The notes under the pieces were generated by a model, which was given only the letters and a program-made list of their open reading frames with translations, ran no database searches and was not told where the DNA came from. A program made the translations under genes and the position numbers. Shown one piece after another: positions 9,193 through 17,538 of a stretch of 64,000 bases of DNA. Source of the DNA: Cytobacillus kochii (GTDB lineage Bacteria > Bacillota > Bacilli > Bacillales > Cytobacillaceae). The DNA is taken from the NCBI RefSeq assembly GCF_020171845.1, contig NZ_JAIVAM010000003.1, positions 186,001 through 250,000 of the forward strand, written 5' to 3'. The number at the start of each line of letters is the position of its first letter. The first letter of the stretch is position 1.

Positions 9193-10062
9193 ATGAAAAA
9201 AATAGGCTTCTTAGGACCAGTTGCTACTTTTACAGATATAGCCGTTCGCGGGTTATTTCCAGAAGATAGAGCAATTCCACAAGCGACCATTCCTGCTTGT
9301 TTAGATTCTTTAGCAAATGATGAAATTGATTTAGCTGTTGTACCAATTGAAAATGCTTTAGAAGGATCAGTTAATATTACTTTAGATTATTTAGTTCATG
9401 AGGCACTTTACCCAATTGTGGGTGAAATGACCATCCCTATTAGACAACATTTACTTATTCACCCTAGCCAAAAACTAGAAGATATTCAAACGGTATATAG
9501 TCATTCTCATGCGATTGCACAATGCCATCGGTTCCTACATTCGACTTTAAAAGATGTTGAACTTGTTAATATGACATCAACGGCTGCAGCTGCAAAATAT
9601 GTAAGTGAACATCCTGACGAAAAGGTTGCTGCAATAGCCAATGCTTTAGCAGCAGAAGAATATCAATTAACCATAGCTCACAAAGATATTCATGATTATT
9701 CACATAATCATACACGGTTTATTGTAGTGGCAAAGCAAGATTGTCACCTCAAGACAGCGCAGAAGTCAAAAGGATATAAGACAACTGTAATGGTCTCGTT
9801 ACCTGATGATCGTGCTGGGGCCCTTCACCAAGTGCTATCTGCCTTTTCATGGAGAAATTTAAATTTATCAAAAATCGAGTCAAGACCAATGAAAACAGGA
9901 TTAGGGAATTATTTCTTTATTATTGATATCGACCAGAAAATAGATGATGTGCTTATTCCAGGCGTGAAAGCGGAATTAGAGGCTTTAGGTTGCAAAGTGC
10001 AAATTTTAGGTAGTTATCCTTCATATCAACTCGGGAAGATAGAAGAATTGACTCATAAATAA
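9193..10062 (+). CDS. pheA: Prephenate dehydratase
   Basis: Converts prephenate to phenylpyruvate in phenylalanine synthesis. The product is 289 residues from the ATG at 9193, chosen because GAAAGGTG ends six bases upstream; the GTG at 9184 lies within that site. The catalytic domain carries VPIENALEGSV (51-60) and the TRF active-site motif at T174-R175-F176. The C-terminal ACT domain (about 198-280) contains ESRP (229-232), the phenylalanine-binding motif for feedback inhibition. Unlike B. subtilis, where pheB and pheA are adjacent, a terminator and 310 bases separate them here. Confidence 0.97.
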   Translation: MKKIGFLGPVATFTDIAVRGLFPEDRAIPQATIPACLDSLANDEIDLAVVPIENALEGSVNITLDYLVHEALYPIVGEMTIPIRQHLLIHPSQKLEDIQTVYSHSHAIAQCHRFLHSTLKDVELVNMTSTAAAAKYVSEHPDEKVAAIANALAAEEYQLTIAHKDIHDYSHNHTRFIVVAKQDCHLKTAQKSKGYKTTVMVSLPDDRAGALHQVLSAFSWRNLNLSKIESRPMKTGLGNYFFIIDIDQKIDDVLIPGVKAELEALGCKVQILGSYPSYQLGKIEELTHK

Positions 10063-10063
10063 C

Positions 10064-10100
10064 AAAAAAGAAAGTAGAGTGCATGCTCTACTTTCTTTTT
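10064..10100. terminator. Bidirectional terminator between pheA and niaR
   Basis: Perfect 15-bp stem (10065-10079 with 10086-10100) flanked by an A-run on the left and a T-run on the right, so it can stop transcripts from both convergent genes. Confidence 0.85.
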
Positions 10101-10125
10101 ATCAAGTACTATTTCCTAGCAAGTA

Positions 10126-10671
10126 TTATGTATCTATTTCGATAAGAAATCCTGATTTTTTCAATGCCTCTTCTGCTTCATCAAGCTTTGCTTCACTGCT
10201 GCTCGTAATCGTGTGTAAATGAATCCCACCTGTTAATTCTGATAAATAACTAGATTGAGTAGAATGAATTTTCTTCATAAACTGTTTTACTTCTTTGCGG
10301 TCAGAAACCATAATAGATGCTGTCAAATCACCATATACTGGATGCTCGATGGTGACATCTTTTACGGTGACGCCATGATCAACAAGTAAGTTTAACTCTT
10401 CTTCTGTTTGTTCAGGTGAATGGTTACTAGCTATTGTTCTTGTAGCTACCGGATGTGGTGAAGTATGATTTAACCTTAAGTATCCTTGACTTGTGGCAAT
10501 AATTGGTTCATTTCTTGCTTTTAACAGTGTAATATCACCAACGATTACTTGTCTGCTAACATGGTATTTTGCTGCTAGTTCACTACCTGTAATAGGCTCT
10601 TCACTTTCCTTCAATAATTGGAGTAGTTTCATCCGTCTGTCTTCTCCAAGCACCTTTTTTTGTTCGCTCAT
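10126..10671 (-). CDS. niaR: NAD biosynthesis transcriptional repressor NiaR (YrxA)
   Basis: Niacin-responsive repressor of the nad genes. The 181-residue product has an N-terminal HTH_11 winged helix (RMKLLQLLKESEEPITGSELAAKYHVSRQVIVGDITLLKARN) and a C-terminal 3H domain with three conserved histidine motifs (DHGVTVKDVTIEHPVYGD, and GGIHLHTI), which bind a metal and nicotinic acid in this family. ATG at 10671 with GAGGGG upstream. It is transcribed in the same direction as nifS, 64 bases downstream of it, and faces pheA. It probably controls the nifS-nadBCA divergent region. Confidence 0.93.
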   Translation of the reverse strand: MSEQKKVLGEDRRMKLLQLLKESEEPITGSELAAKYHVSRQVIVGDITLLKARNEPIIATSQGYLRLNHTSPHPVATRTIASNHSPEQTEEELNLLVDHGVTVKDVTIEHPVYGDLTASIMVSDRKEVKQFMKKIHSTQSSYLSELTGGIHLHTITSSSEAKLDEAEEALKKSGFLIEIDT

Positions 10672-10735
10672 TCTTAATCCCCTCTACTATAACCATAATC
10701 AATAATTTTACCATAGGAATCCAGTATAAATAAAG

Positions 10736-11860
10736 TTATCCCATGCTTTCCTTTAATGTTGCTAGAAATTCGGCAAGTGCGATTAATTGTTCTTTCGAGG
10801 TTTCTGTTCCAGTAGATATTCTGAAAAATTCTTTCGCTGCTTTTCCATTAACCCCGATGGCAGACATAGCTGTGGATGGCATTTGCGCATTGGTCGCACA
10901 AGCACTACCAGTAGCAATGCAAAAGCCTTTGCGGTTCGCTTCTAACATCACATACTGTCCTTCAATTCCAGGTATTCGCATTCCTATAGTAGATAGGATT
11001 TGTCTTTCTCTTGGTGCCTCATAAATAATAGAGTCAAAATGGGCACAATGAGTGATGAAAGCTTGGCGAAGGATTTGTGCGTGCGTTCTTGTTTGTTTCC
11101 ATGTTTTCATGCTTTCATCTGCAGCTATTGTCATAGCGACTATAGCTGGTAGATTGACTGTACCTGGCCTCAATCCCTTTTCATGTGAAGTATTAGGTAG
11201 TAAGCCACGAATGGGATGTGCAGGATGTATATAGGCTAAACCTGCTCCTTTTGGTCCGTAAAATTTATGGGCAGATATAGCAAGACTATCAACGGCTTGG
11301 CTCACATGAGTGATATCTACTTTCGTAAAGGAATGGACACAGTCACAATGAAGGAAGATTTGATGAATTTTACATAATGCGCTTACTTCCTCGATTGGTT
11401 GGATTGAACCAAGTTCACTATTGGCATGTTGAATAATAGCAAGAATGGTATCTGGCCTAATAGCGGCCGCGAATTGCTTACAATCAATTTGACCATTATG
11501 ATCAAATGGTAGATAAGTCACCTCATAACCATTATCTTCAAGTATAGATAAAAAGTTAGAAATAGAAGAATGCTCAGCTAAAGTGGTAATAATATGTCCT
11601 TTTGTATCCGTTAAGGTTAAAAGAGATCGGATACAAATAAGGTTACTTTCCGTCCCTCCACTTGTAAAATAAATTCCACTACTCGGTACATGTAGAAAAG
11701 AAGCTAGTGTCAAACGGCATTGTTCTAGTAAATCATGTGCCCGACTGCCTATATCATGAAAACTTTCTGTGTTTCCATAGCATTCAGTAGCAGTTCTTAC
11801 ATATGCATCTGCCGCTTCTTTTGATAAGGGGCAGGTGGCGGCATAGTCTAAGTAAATCAT
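10736..11860 (-). CDS. nifS: NifS-type cysteine desulfurase of the NAD locus
   Basis: PLP-dependent cysteine desulfurase. Known from B. subtilis to mature the [4Fe-4S] cluster of NadA, and its place beside nadBCA supports the same job. MIYLDYAATCP, FTSGGTESNL, the PLP lysine in SAHKFYGPKGAG and the active-site cysteine in TGSACATN are all present. I place the start at the ATG at 11860, giving 374 residues that begin as the family does. The upstream ATG at 11872 directly abuts AAAGGA and would leave no spacing. A second cysteine desulfurase, for tRNA thiolation, lies at 60743. Confidence 0.92.
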   Translation of the reverse strand: MIYLDYAATCPLSKEAADAYVRTATECYGNTESFHDIGSRAHDLLEQCRLTLASFLHVPSSGIYFTSGGTESNLICIRSLLTLTDTKGHIITTLAEHSSISNFLSILEDNGYEVTYLPFDHNGQIDCKQFAAAIRPDTILAIIQHANSELGSIQPIEEVSALCKIHQIFLHCDCVHSFTKVDITHVSQAVDSLAISAHKFYGPKGAGLAYIHPAHPIRGLLPNTSHEKGLRPGTVNLPAIVAMTIAADESMKTWKQTRTHAQILRQAFITHCAHFDSIIYEAPRERQILSTIGMRIPGIEGQYVMLEANRKGFCIATGSACATNAQMPSTAMSAIGVNGKAAKEFFRISTGTETSKEQLIALAEFLATLKESMG

Positions 11861-11943
11861 AAATGGCTTCATTCCTTTGTTTTTGATAGAAGGAGAAATA
11901 AATATTGTTAAAAACTCTTGTCATCAGTTTAAATCTGTGTAAA

Positions 11944-11963
11944 TATAGGTGTCAAGACATATG
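11944..11963. promoter_or_regulatory. Probable NiaR operator in the nifS/nadB divergent promoter region
   Basis: TATAGGTGTCAAGACATATG, with the palindromic core TGTCAAGACA at 11950-11959. On the minus strand TTGACA (from 11955) plus TTTAAA after 16 bases makes a plausible nifS promoter whose -35 lies inside the operator. On the plus strand TTGTCA (11918-11923) precedes a weak -10 that also abuts the site. One bound repressor could thus block both directions. That this is the NiaR site is inferred from position and symmetry. Confidence 0.55.
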
Positions 11964-12002
11964 TTAATTTTACCTGAATAGTTTACTGTCAGGAGGATCA
12001 CA

Positions 12003-13574
12003 ATGAAAAGTTTAGATGTGGTTATTATTGGGAGTGGTTTAGCTGCTCTTCAATTAGCACAAAAAATACGTAATGATTTGCATGTGATAATTATCACAAA
12101 GTCAGATATCAGAAGTAGTAATTCTTATTTAGCACAAGGAGGGGTTGCTGCTTCGCTCAGTAAAGAAGATGATTGGGCATTCCATCTACAAGATACTTTG
12201 AATGCTGGACGCTATCACAATGAGGAACAGGTTGTGGAAGCTTTAACAAAGGAGGCGCCTGATTTAATTCATGAGTTAAGTGCACAAGGCTTTCCATTTG
12301 ATGAGAATACAAACGGGGAATTATCACTTGGGTTAGAAGGAGCGCATTGTAAAAAAAGAATTGTGCATAGTGGCGGCGATGCGACGGGGAAGCATCTTGT
12401 TGATTTTATGATCAGTCAATTACCTAGACATATTGAAGTAATAACAAATGCATTTGTTTATGAGCTCCTCGTTAAACAAAAAATTTGCTATGGCGTAAAA
12501 GTAAAAAAAGAAGACGAAACCCATATCATTTTCGCCAAACATGTGGTTTTAGCAACTGGTGGGTGTGGTCAGTTGTTTCAATATACATCTAATAGCCCTG
12601 TTGTTACCGGTGATGGTTTAGCTCTTGCATATCGGGCAGGGGCTATATTAACGGATCTTGAATTTATTCAATTCCATCCGACTTTATTATACGTGGATGG
12701 TGAAACGAAAGGTCTTATTTCTGAAGCTGTTCGTGGGGAAGGTGGCGTTTTAGTTGATGAACAAGGAATTCCGATAATGAAGGGTATTCACCCACTTGAG
12801 GATTTGGCTCCGAGGCATATTGTCGCTCAAGAAATTTATCAAGCTATGAAGCAAGGTAGAAAAGTTTATTTAAATATCCAGCAGGTGGCACGATTCACTA
12901 CTCGATTTCCGACTATTAGTAAATTATGTGAAGCCAATGGCGTTATTGTTGAAAATCAATTAATACCAGTATCGCCTGGTGCCCACTTTCTTATGGGTGG
13001 GGTCAAGACGAATGGTAGTGGCGAAACAAGTATTGCTCATCTTTATGCAATTGGGGAAGTGGCAAGGACGGGCGTGCATGGAGCCAATCGTTTAGCTAGT
13101 AACTCTCTTTTAGAAGGATTGTATTTTGGTAAAAAAGTGGCTCAGCAAATAAATAAGAGTAAGGATTATGACGTAGGTAAAAGAAGCGATTATCGTTTTG
13201 AAATTAAGAAAGAGAATATCCAAGGAAGATTACCTGCAAAAGAAGATATTCAAAACCGAATGATGGAATATGTTGGCATAGTAAGGAATAAGGCCAACTT
13301 ACAAGATCAGTTACGTTATCTCAATCATTTTCATCTCCCGCAATCATTAGATTATTTATCACAAGAGGAAATTGAAATCGTTTTTATGATGGAAATATCA
13401 AGATGCATTACGAAATCAGCCCTTAAACGGAAGGAAAGTAGAGGGGGACATTTTCGTGAGGACTTTCCTATTGAAATGGAAGAATGGTTGAAACAAGAAA
13501 TTAAGCATGAAAAGAAAGGTGATCATGATGAATACATTGAAACTTCGCAAACAATTAGAGCATTACTTCATTGA
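12003..13574 (+). CDS. nadB: L-aspartate oxidase
   Basis: FAD enzyme that oxidises L-aspartate to iminoaspartate, the first step of de novo NAD synthesis. The 523-residue product starts with the dinucleotide-binding motif VVIIGSGLAALQLA, followed by SNSYLAQGGVAAS, HPTLLYVDGETKGLISEAVRGEGG, LAPRHIVAQEI and GVHGANRLASNSLLEGL, all hallmark NadB segments. CAGGAGGATC precedes the ATG at 12003. It overlaps nadC by about 47 bases. NadB acts in a complex-like sequence with NadA, which uses the unstable iminoaspartate. Confidence 0.96.
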   Translation: MKSLDVVIIGSGLAALQLAQKIRNDLHVIIITKSDIRSSNSYLAQGGVAASLSKEDDWAFHLQDTLNAGRYHNEEQVVEALTKEAPDLIHELSAQGFPFDENTNGELSLGLEGAHCKKRIVHSGGDATGKHLVDFMISQLPRHIEVITNAFVYELLVKQKICYGVKVKKEDETHIIFAKHVVLATGGCGQLFQYTSNSPVVTGDGLALAYRAGAILTDLEFIQFHPTLLYVDGETKGLISEAVRGEGGVLVDEQGIPIMKGIHPLEDLAPRHIVAQEIYQAMKQGRKVYLNIQQVARFTTRFPTISKLCEANGVIVENQLIPVSPGAHFLMGGVKTNGSGETSIAHLYAIGEVARTGVHGANRLASNSLLEGLYFGKKVAQQINKSKDYDVGKRSDYRFEIKKENIQGRLPAKEDIQNRMMEYVGIVRNKANLQDQLRYLNHFHLPQSLDYLSQEEIEIVFMMEISRCITKSALKRKESRGGHFREDFPIEMEEWLKQEIKHEKKGDHDEYIETSQTIRALLH

Positions 13575-14391
13575 AGATATTGGTGAAAGAGATTTAACGA
13601 CAGAATTGATCTTTGGAGAACACGAAAGAGGTGCAATTACTTTTCTAGCGAAGGATAGAGGTGTGTTTTGCGGTAGAGAGGTCATAACAGTAGGCTTCCC
13701 CATGTTATCTAATGAATGCCATTTTGAATTCTTCAAACAGGAAGGTGAGTGGTTTAATCAAGGAGAAGTCTTGCTTAAAGTGTATGGACCAATCTCAGCA
13801 CTTTTAAAGGGAGAACGTGTAATTTTAAATTTGGTGCAACGAATGTGTGCAGTCGCAACGAAAACAAAGAAAGCGGTTGATTTATTAAATAGCACACATA
13901 CACGCATTGTCGATACAAGAAAAACAACACCTGGATTAAGGATGCTTGAGAAATATGCAGTTCGAACAGGTGGTGGTTATAATCACCGCTACGGGTTATA
14001 TGATGCGGTTATGATTAAAGATAATCATATAAGCTTTGCAGGCTCGATAAGTAAAGCTGTAGAAAGTGTGAAGTCAAAGATTGGTCATATGGTTAAGATA
14101 GAGGTCGAAATTGAGAGTATAGCGCAATTGAATGAAGCGATTGCTGCTGGCGTAGATGTCATTATGTTTGATAATTGTACACCTAGAGAAATAGAAGATT
14201 GGATAACTTATGTGCCGAAAGGTGTTATAACCGAGGCTTCAGGAGGTATCGTTTTAGAGGAACTTCATAAGTATGGGCAAACAGGTGTTGACTATATTTC
14301 AATTGGTGCTTTAACACATTCTGTTGCCGCACTTGATATTAGTGTGAGAATGTCTGTGATCGAGAAGGAGAAACGAAATGAATCTATTTGA
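13528..14391 (+). CDS. nadC: Nicotinate-nucleotide pyrophosphorylase (quinolinate phosphoribosyltransferase)
   Basis: Converts quinolinate and PRPP to nicotinate mononucleotide, the third step of de novo NAD synthesis. [40 protein letters not shown] and [14 protein letters not shown] are the expected substrate-binding motifs. The ATG at 13528 is chosen because AAAGGTGAT ends about six bases earlier, giving 287 residues; in-frame ATGs at 13507 and 13525 lack good spacing. It begins inside nadB and ends 14 bases into nadA, so translation is coupled. Confidence 0.95.
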   Translation: MNTLKLRKQLEHYFIEDIGERDLTTELIFGEHERGAITFLAKDRGVFCGREVITVGFPMLSNECHFEFFKQEGEWFNQGEVLLKVYGPISALLKGERVILNLVQRMCAVATKTKKAVDLLNSTHTRIVDTRKTTPGLRMLEKYAVRTGGGYNHRYGLYDAVMIKDNHISFAGSISKAVESVKSKIGHMVKIEVEIESIAQLNEAIAAGVDVIMFDNCTPREIEDWITYVPKGVITEASGGIVLEELHKYGQTGVDYISIGALTHSVAALDISVRMSVIEKEKRNESI

Positions 14392-15481
14392 CACGATTGA
14401 AAAACAAACGATTTTACCAGAAAAATACCGTTCTTTATCTAATGTGCAGTTAGAAAATATTGTGCGTCGCGTGAAGGATACATTTGGAGACAAGCTGTAT
14501 ATTCCAGGGCACCATTATCAAAAAGATGAAGTGATACAATTTGCTGATAGTACAGGTGATTCATTAAAATTAGCACAATTTTGTGTGCAGAATACCCGAG
14601 CTGAGTTTATCGTGTTTTGCGGTGTACATTTTATGGCAGAAACAGCCGATATCCTAACAACTAAAAATCAAAAAGTCTATTTACCGGATATGAGAGCGGG
14701 CTGTTCCATGGCTGATATGGCTAATATCCATCAAACAGAAAGAGGATGGCATCTATTAACTGAACGATTTGGGGAGACCATTTTACCGCTTACTTATGTA
14801 AATTCAACAGCTGCCATCAAATCATTTGTAGGTGAACATGGTGGGGCAACCGTTACTTCTTCTAATGCAGAAGAAGTGGTAAAATGGGCGCTCCAACAAA
14901 AGGAAAGGATTTTGTTCTTGCCGGATCAACATCTTGGCAGAAATACAGCCTATAAGTTAGGTATTTCTTTAGATGAAATGGCAGTCTGGGATCCGATTCA
15001 ACATAGATTAGAATTTGAGGGAGGAAATGAGCAGGTCAAAGTGATTTTATGGAAAGGTCATTGCTCAGTTCACGAGAATTTTACAGTAAGGAACATCGAA
15101 GATATACGAAAAAACAAACCAGAAATGAAAATCATTGTTCATCCTGAGTGTAGAAGAGAAGTTGTTGAGCGGTCTGATATGGATGGTTCTACGAATGATA
15201 TTATTCAGGCAATAGAAAAGAGTGAGCCAGGTTCTCAGTGGGCAATTGGCACTGAAATGAACTTAGTAAATCGTCTCATTCAATCACATCCAGATAAACA
15301 AATTGTTTCATTAAATCCACATATGTGTCCATGTATGACAATGAATCGCATTGATTTAATGCATTTGGCATGGAATTTAGAAATGTTGGAGAAAGGCGAA
15401 CCCATAAATCAAATCAAGGTTGATGATCAAATCGCTGTAGGAGTAAAACAAGCTTTAGCACGCATGTTGGTGATAAAATAA
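14378..15481 (+). CDS. nadA: Quinolinate synthase
   Basis: Condenses iminoaspartate with dihydroxyacetone phosphate to quinolinate using a [4Fe-4S] cluster. The three cluster cysteines can be placed at C109 (RAGCSMADM), C229 ([10 protein letters not shown]) and C319 (HMCPCMTMN), matching C110/C230/C320 of the B. subtilis enzyme; the CPC pair is typical of Bacillus NadA. The 367-residue length is that of the long Bacillus form. ATG at 14378 with GAGAAGGAG upstream. Last gene of nadBCA, followed by a terminator. Confidence 0.96.
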   Translation: MNLFDTIEKQTILPEKYRSLSNVQLENIVRRVKDTFGDKLYIPGHHYQKDEVIQFADSTGDSLKLAQFCVQNTRAEFIVFCGVHFMAETADILTTKNQKVYLPDMRAGCSMADMANIHQTERGWHLLTERFGETILPLTYVNSTAAIKSFVGEHGGATVTSSNAEEVVKWALQQKERILFLPDQHLGRNTAYKLGISLDEMAVWDPIQHRLEFEGGNEQVKVILWKGHCSVHENFTVRNIEDIRKNKPEMKIIVHPECRREVVERSDMDGSTNDIIQAIEKSEPGSQWAIGTEMNLVNRLIQSHPDKQIVSLNPHMCPCMTMNRIDLMHLAWNLEMLEKGEPINQIKVDDQIAVGVKQALARMLVIK

Positions 15482-15493
15482 ATTGAAATAAGG

Positions 15494-15518
15494 CTACCTT
15501 TCATTAGGTAGTTTTTTT
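15494..15518 (+). terminator. Terminator after nadA
   Basis: CTACCT (15494-15499) pairs with AGGTAG (15506-15511), followed by seven Ts. Confidence 0.75.
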
Positions 15519-15690
15519 ATGGGTAAATTAATTAATAAATGTTTCTGTGGACAAAAAATCATTTTCATAAGTGTATTCAGAATTTTTATTAAAAAAATCC
15601 TTTTTTTGTGCTTTCCTATAATGTTTATCATAATTTTCATGATTTCTGCATAAGTTTTTTTGAAGATTATTAGCAATTTGCCCATTCCTT

Positions 15691-15765
15691 CATAGAATAT
15701 ATGGACTCGTCGAGAAGTAGGTATGAGCCCGCACCTATTTATAGGTGTTAGGCAGCTACTTTTTA
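15691..15765 (+). ncRNA. Candidate small RNA or structured leader between nadA and safA
   Basis: The 320-base nadA-safA gap has no open frame. CATAGAATA at 15691-15699 looks like the -10 of a mother-cell sigma factor (sigma-K CATAnnnTA, also close to sigma-E CATACAAT), although no good -35 is seen. Downstream lies a nested structure: AGTAG (15716-15720) with CTACT (15756-15760), GCC (15727-15729) with GGC (15751-15753), and CACCTA (15732-15737) with TAGGTG (15742-15747), followed by five Ts. This could be a 60-nt terminated RNA or a leader attenuator of safA. A second inverted repeat (CATTGATG 15783-15790, CATCAATG 15803-15810) sits closer to safA. Confidence 0.35.
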
Positions 15766-15840
15766 TCCCGATTCGTTATAATCATTGATGGTATAAAGCT
15801 CTCATCAATGAAAGTTTGTTTTGTATAGGAGGGAACCAGC

Positions 15841-17538
15841 GTGAAAATCCATATCGTTCAAAAGGGTGATACCCTATGGAAGATTGCGAAGAAGTACGGC
15901 GTGAATTTCGAAGAGCTTAAAAAGATGAATACTCAGTTAAGTAACCCTGATATGATTATGCCGGGTATGAAAATTAAAGTACCAGGCGCAAGTGGGATGA
16001 TTAAGAAGGAAGCACCCCTATCAGGAACAAAGATTAACGTAGGCTCTAAAAAAGAAATGCCAAAAGAGATGCCAAAAGAGATGCCAAAAGAGATGCCAAA
16101 AGAACAGGTAAAGAAGGAAGAAGTAAAGAAAGAAGCAGTAAAAAAAGAAGTGAAAAAACCGTATAAACCTAAAATGCCTAAACAAATCCTGCCGGATATC
16201 GATATAAACAACTACTATATGATGAATTTCGAAAAACAAAAACCTTTAAAACCTGTTCAAGAACAAAAGCCATTAAAACCTGTTCAAGAGCAAAAGCCAT
16301 TAAAGCCTGTTCAAGAGCAAAAGCCGTTAAAGCCTGTTCAAGAACAAAAGCCATTAAAACCTGTTCAAGAGCAAAAGCCGTTAAAGCCTGTTCAAGAACA
16401 AAAGCCATTAAAACCTGTTCAAGAACAAAAGCCATTAAAACCTGTTCAAGAACAAAAGCCATTAAAACCTGTTCAAGAACAGAAACCGTTGAAACCTATG
16501 CCGCAACTACCACCAAAACCAACCAATATCTTACCTAAGTCGACTGAGTCATCACAATCTCCTTCTATTAAAGGGAAGGAGCAAATTCAAGGAGGTTATG
16601 ATCAACTTATGTATCCTTACAACCCTAATATGTTCCAACCTGGCATGCAACAGCCTTATTATCCACAAAATCAAGGTGCTTATAACCCTTATCAGCAACA
16701 AGGTATGGTAGCGGGTGTAGAGAGTCCGAATTACCATGAAGAAAGTTCTTCATATATGTCACCATATCAAAATCAACAACAGGCACAACTGTCGCCACAA
16801 GTAGGAGGGATGTACGATCAGCAAGCACAACTCCCGCCGCAAGTAGGAGGTATGTACGATCAGCAAGCACAACTCCCACCGCAAGTAGGAGGTATGTACG
16901 ATCAGCAAGCACAGCTCCCGCCACAAGTGGGCGGTGCCTACGATCAACAAGCACAGCTCCCACCGCAAGTGGGCGGTGCCTATGATCAACAAGCACAGCT
17001 CCCGCCGCAAGTAGGAGGTATGTACGATCAGCAAGCACAACTCCCGCCGCAAGTGAGTGGTGCCTATGATCAACAAGCACAGCTTCCACCACAAGTAGGA
17101 GGAGCGTATGATCAGCAATTACCGCTACAACCGACTTATATGATGCCGGCGATGCAGCAGCCTTGCTATCCATGCCCGCCACCATGTCCACCGCCATGCC
17201 CGCCACATCATATGATGCATCATCATGGTGTAATGCCGTTCTATCCACAGGTGCAAGGTATGAGTGAGTCAGGAGAACAATTACCGTTAAGTCCAAGTCA
17301 AAGCCAGATGCCGTTAAGTCCTAGCCAAAGTCAAATGCCAATGCCTCCAACTGTAGCAGGAACACAAGATTGTGGGTGTGGTGGTCCTCAATATCAAGCA
17401 CCGATGAATCAAGGTTTTGGCTATCCTTATAGTCCGATGCCGCACCATGGTTCCCCTTATGGGTATGCCCCAATGGGTGGCGCACAACCGTTTGGAATGC
17501 CAAGAGGCTATGATGAAAGCAGTGACTTCGAAGGATAA
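15841..17538 (+). CDS. safA: Spore coat morphogenetic LysM protein SafA
   Basis: Morphogenetic protein that localises to the cortex-coat interface and recruits inner coat proteins. An N-terminal LysM domain (residues 1-50, IVQKGDTLWKIAKKYGVNFEELKKMN) is followed by low-complexity sequence: four PKEM repeats, a Lys-rich segment, ten copies of a 9-residue EQKPLKPVQ unit, eight copies of a 14-residue QQAQLPPQVGGMYD unit, and a Cys, Pro and His-rich tail (CYPCPPPCPPPCPPHHMMHHH). The GTG at 15841 follows TAGGAGGGAAC. Its place after nadA and the LysM start identify SafA; the repeats make the 565-residue product longer than the B. subtilis one. Open frames on the opposite strand are repeat artefacts. 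Confidence 0.93.
   Translation: MKIHIVQKGDTLWKIAKKYGVNFEELKKMNTQLSNPDMIMPGMKIKVPGASGMIKKEAPLSGTKINVGSKKEMPKEMPKEMPKEMPKEQVKKEEVKKEAVKKEVKKPYKPKMPKQILPDIDINNYYMMNFEKQKPLKPVQEQKPLKPVQEQKPLKPVQEQKPLKPVQEQKPLKPVQEQKPLKPVQEQKPLKPVQEQKPLKPVQEQKPLKPVQEQKPLKPMPQLPPKPTNILPKSTESSQSPSIKGKEQIQGGYDQLMYPYNPNMFQPGMQQPYYPQNQGAYNPYQQQGMVAGVESPNYHEESSSYMSPYQNQQQAQLSPQVGGMYDQQAQLPPQVGGMYDQQAQLPPQVGGMYDQQAQLPPQVGGAYDQQAQLPPQVGGAYDQQAQLPPQVGGMYDQQAQLPPQVSGAYDQQAQLPPQVGGAYDQQLPLQPTYMMPAMQQPCYPCPPPCPPPCPPHHMMHHHGVMPFYPQVQGMSESGEQLPLSPSQSQMPLSPSQSQMPMPPTVAGTQDCGCGGPQYQAPMNQGFGYPYSPMPHHGSPYGYAPMGGAQPFGMPRGYDESSDFEG
16234..16503 (+). repeat. Ten 27-bp tandem repeats within safA
   Basis: Ten in-frame 27-bp units encoding EQKPLKPVQ, with the first (KQ) and last (MP) slightly different. 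Units differ from each other mostly at synonymous positions (CCA/CCG, AAA/AAG, GAA/GAG). An additional 12-bp repeat (ATGCCAAAAGAG, four copies) lies at 16057-16104. Confidence 0.95.
16777..17112 (+). repeat. Eight 42-bp tandem repeats within safA
   Basis: Eight in-frame 42-bp units encoding QQAQLPPQVGG(M/A)YD. Two unit types alternate, one with ATGTAC and one with GCCTA(C/T), suggesting expansion by copying of multi-unit blocks. Copy number is likely to vary between strains. Confidence 0.95.

Noticed and set aside
16178-17296. Long minus-strand frames across safA
   Set aside because: Shadows of the tandem repeats in safA; low-complexity products without start signals.
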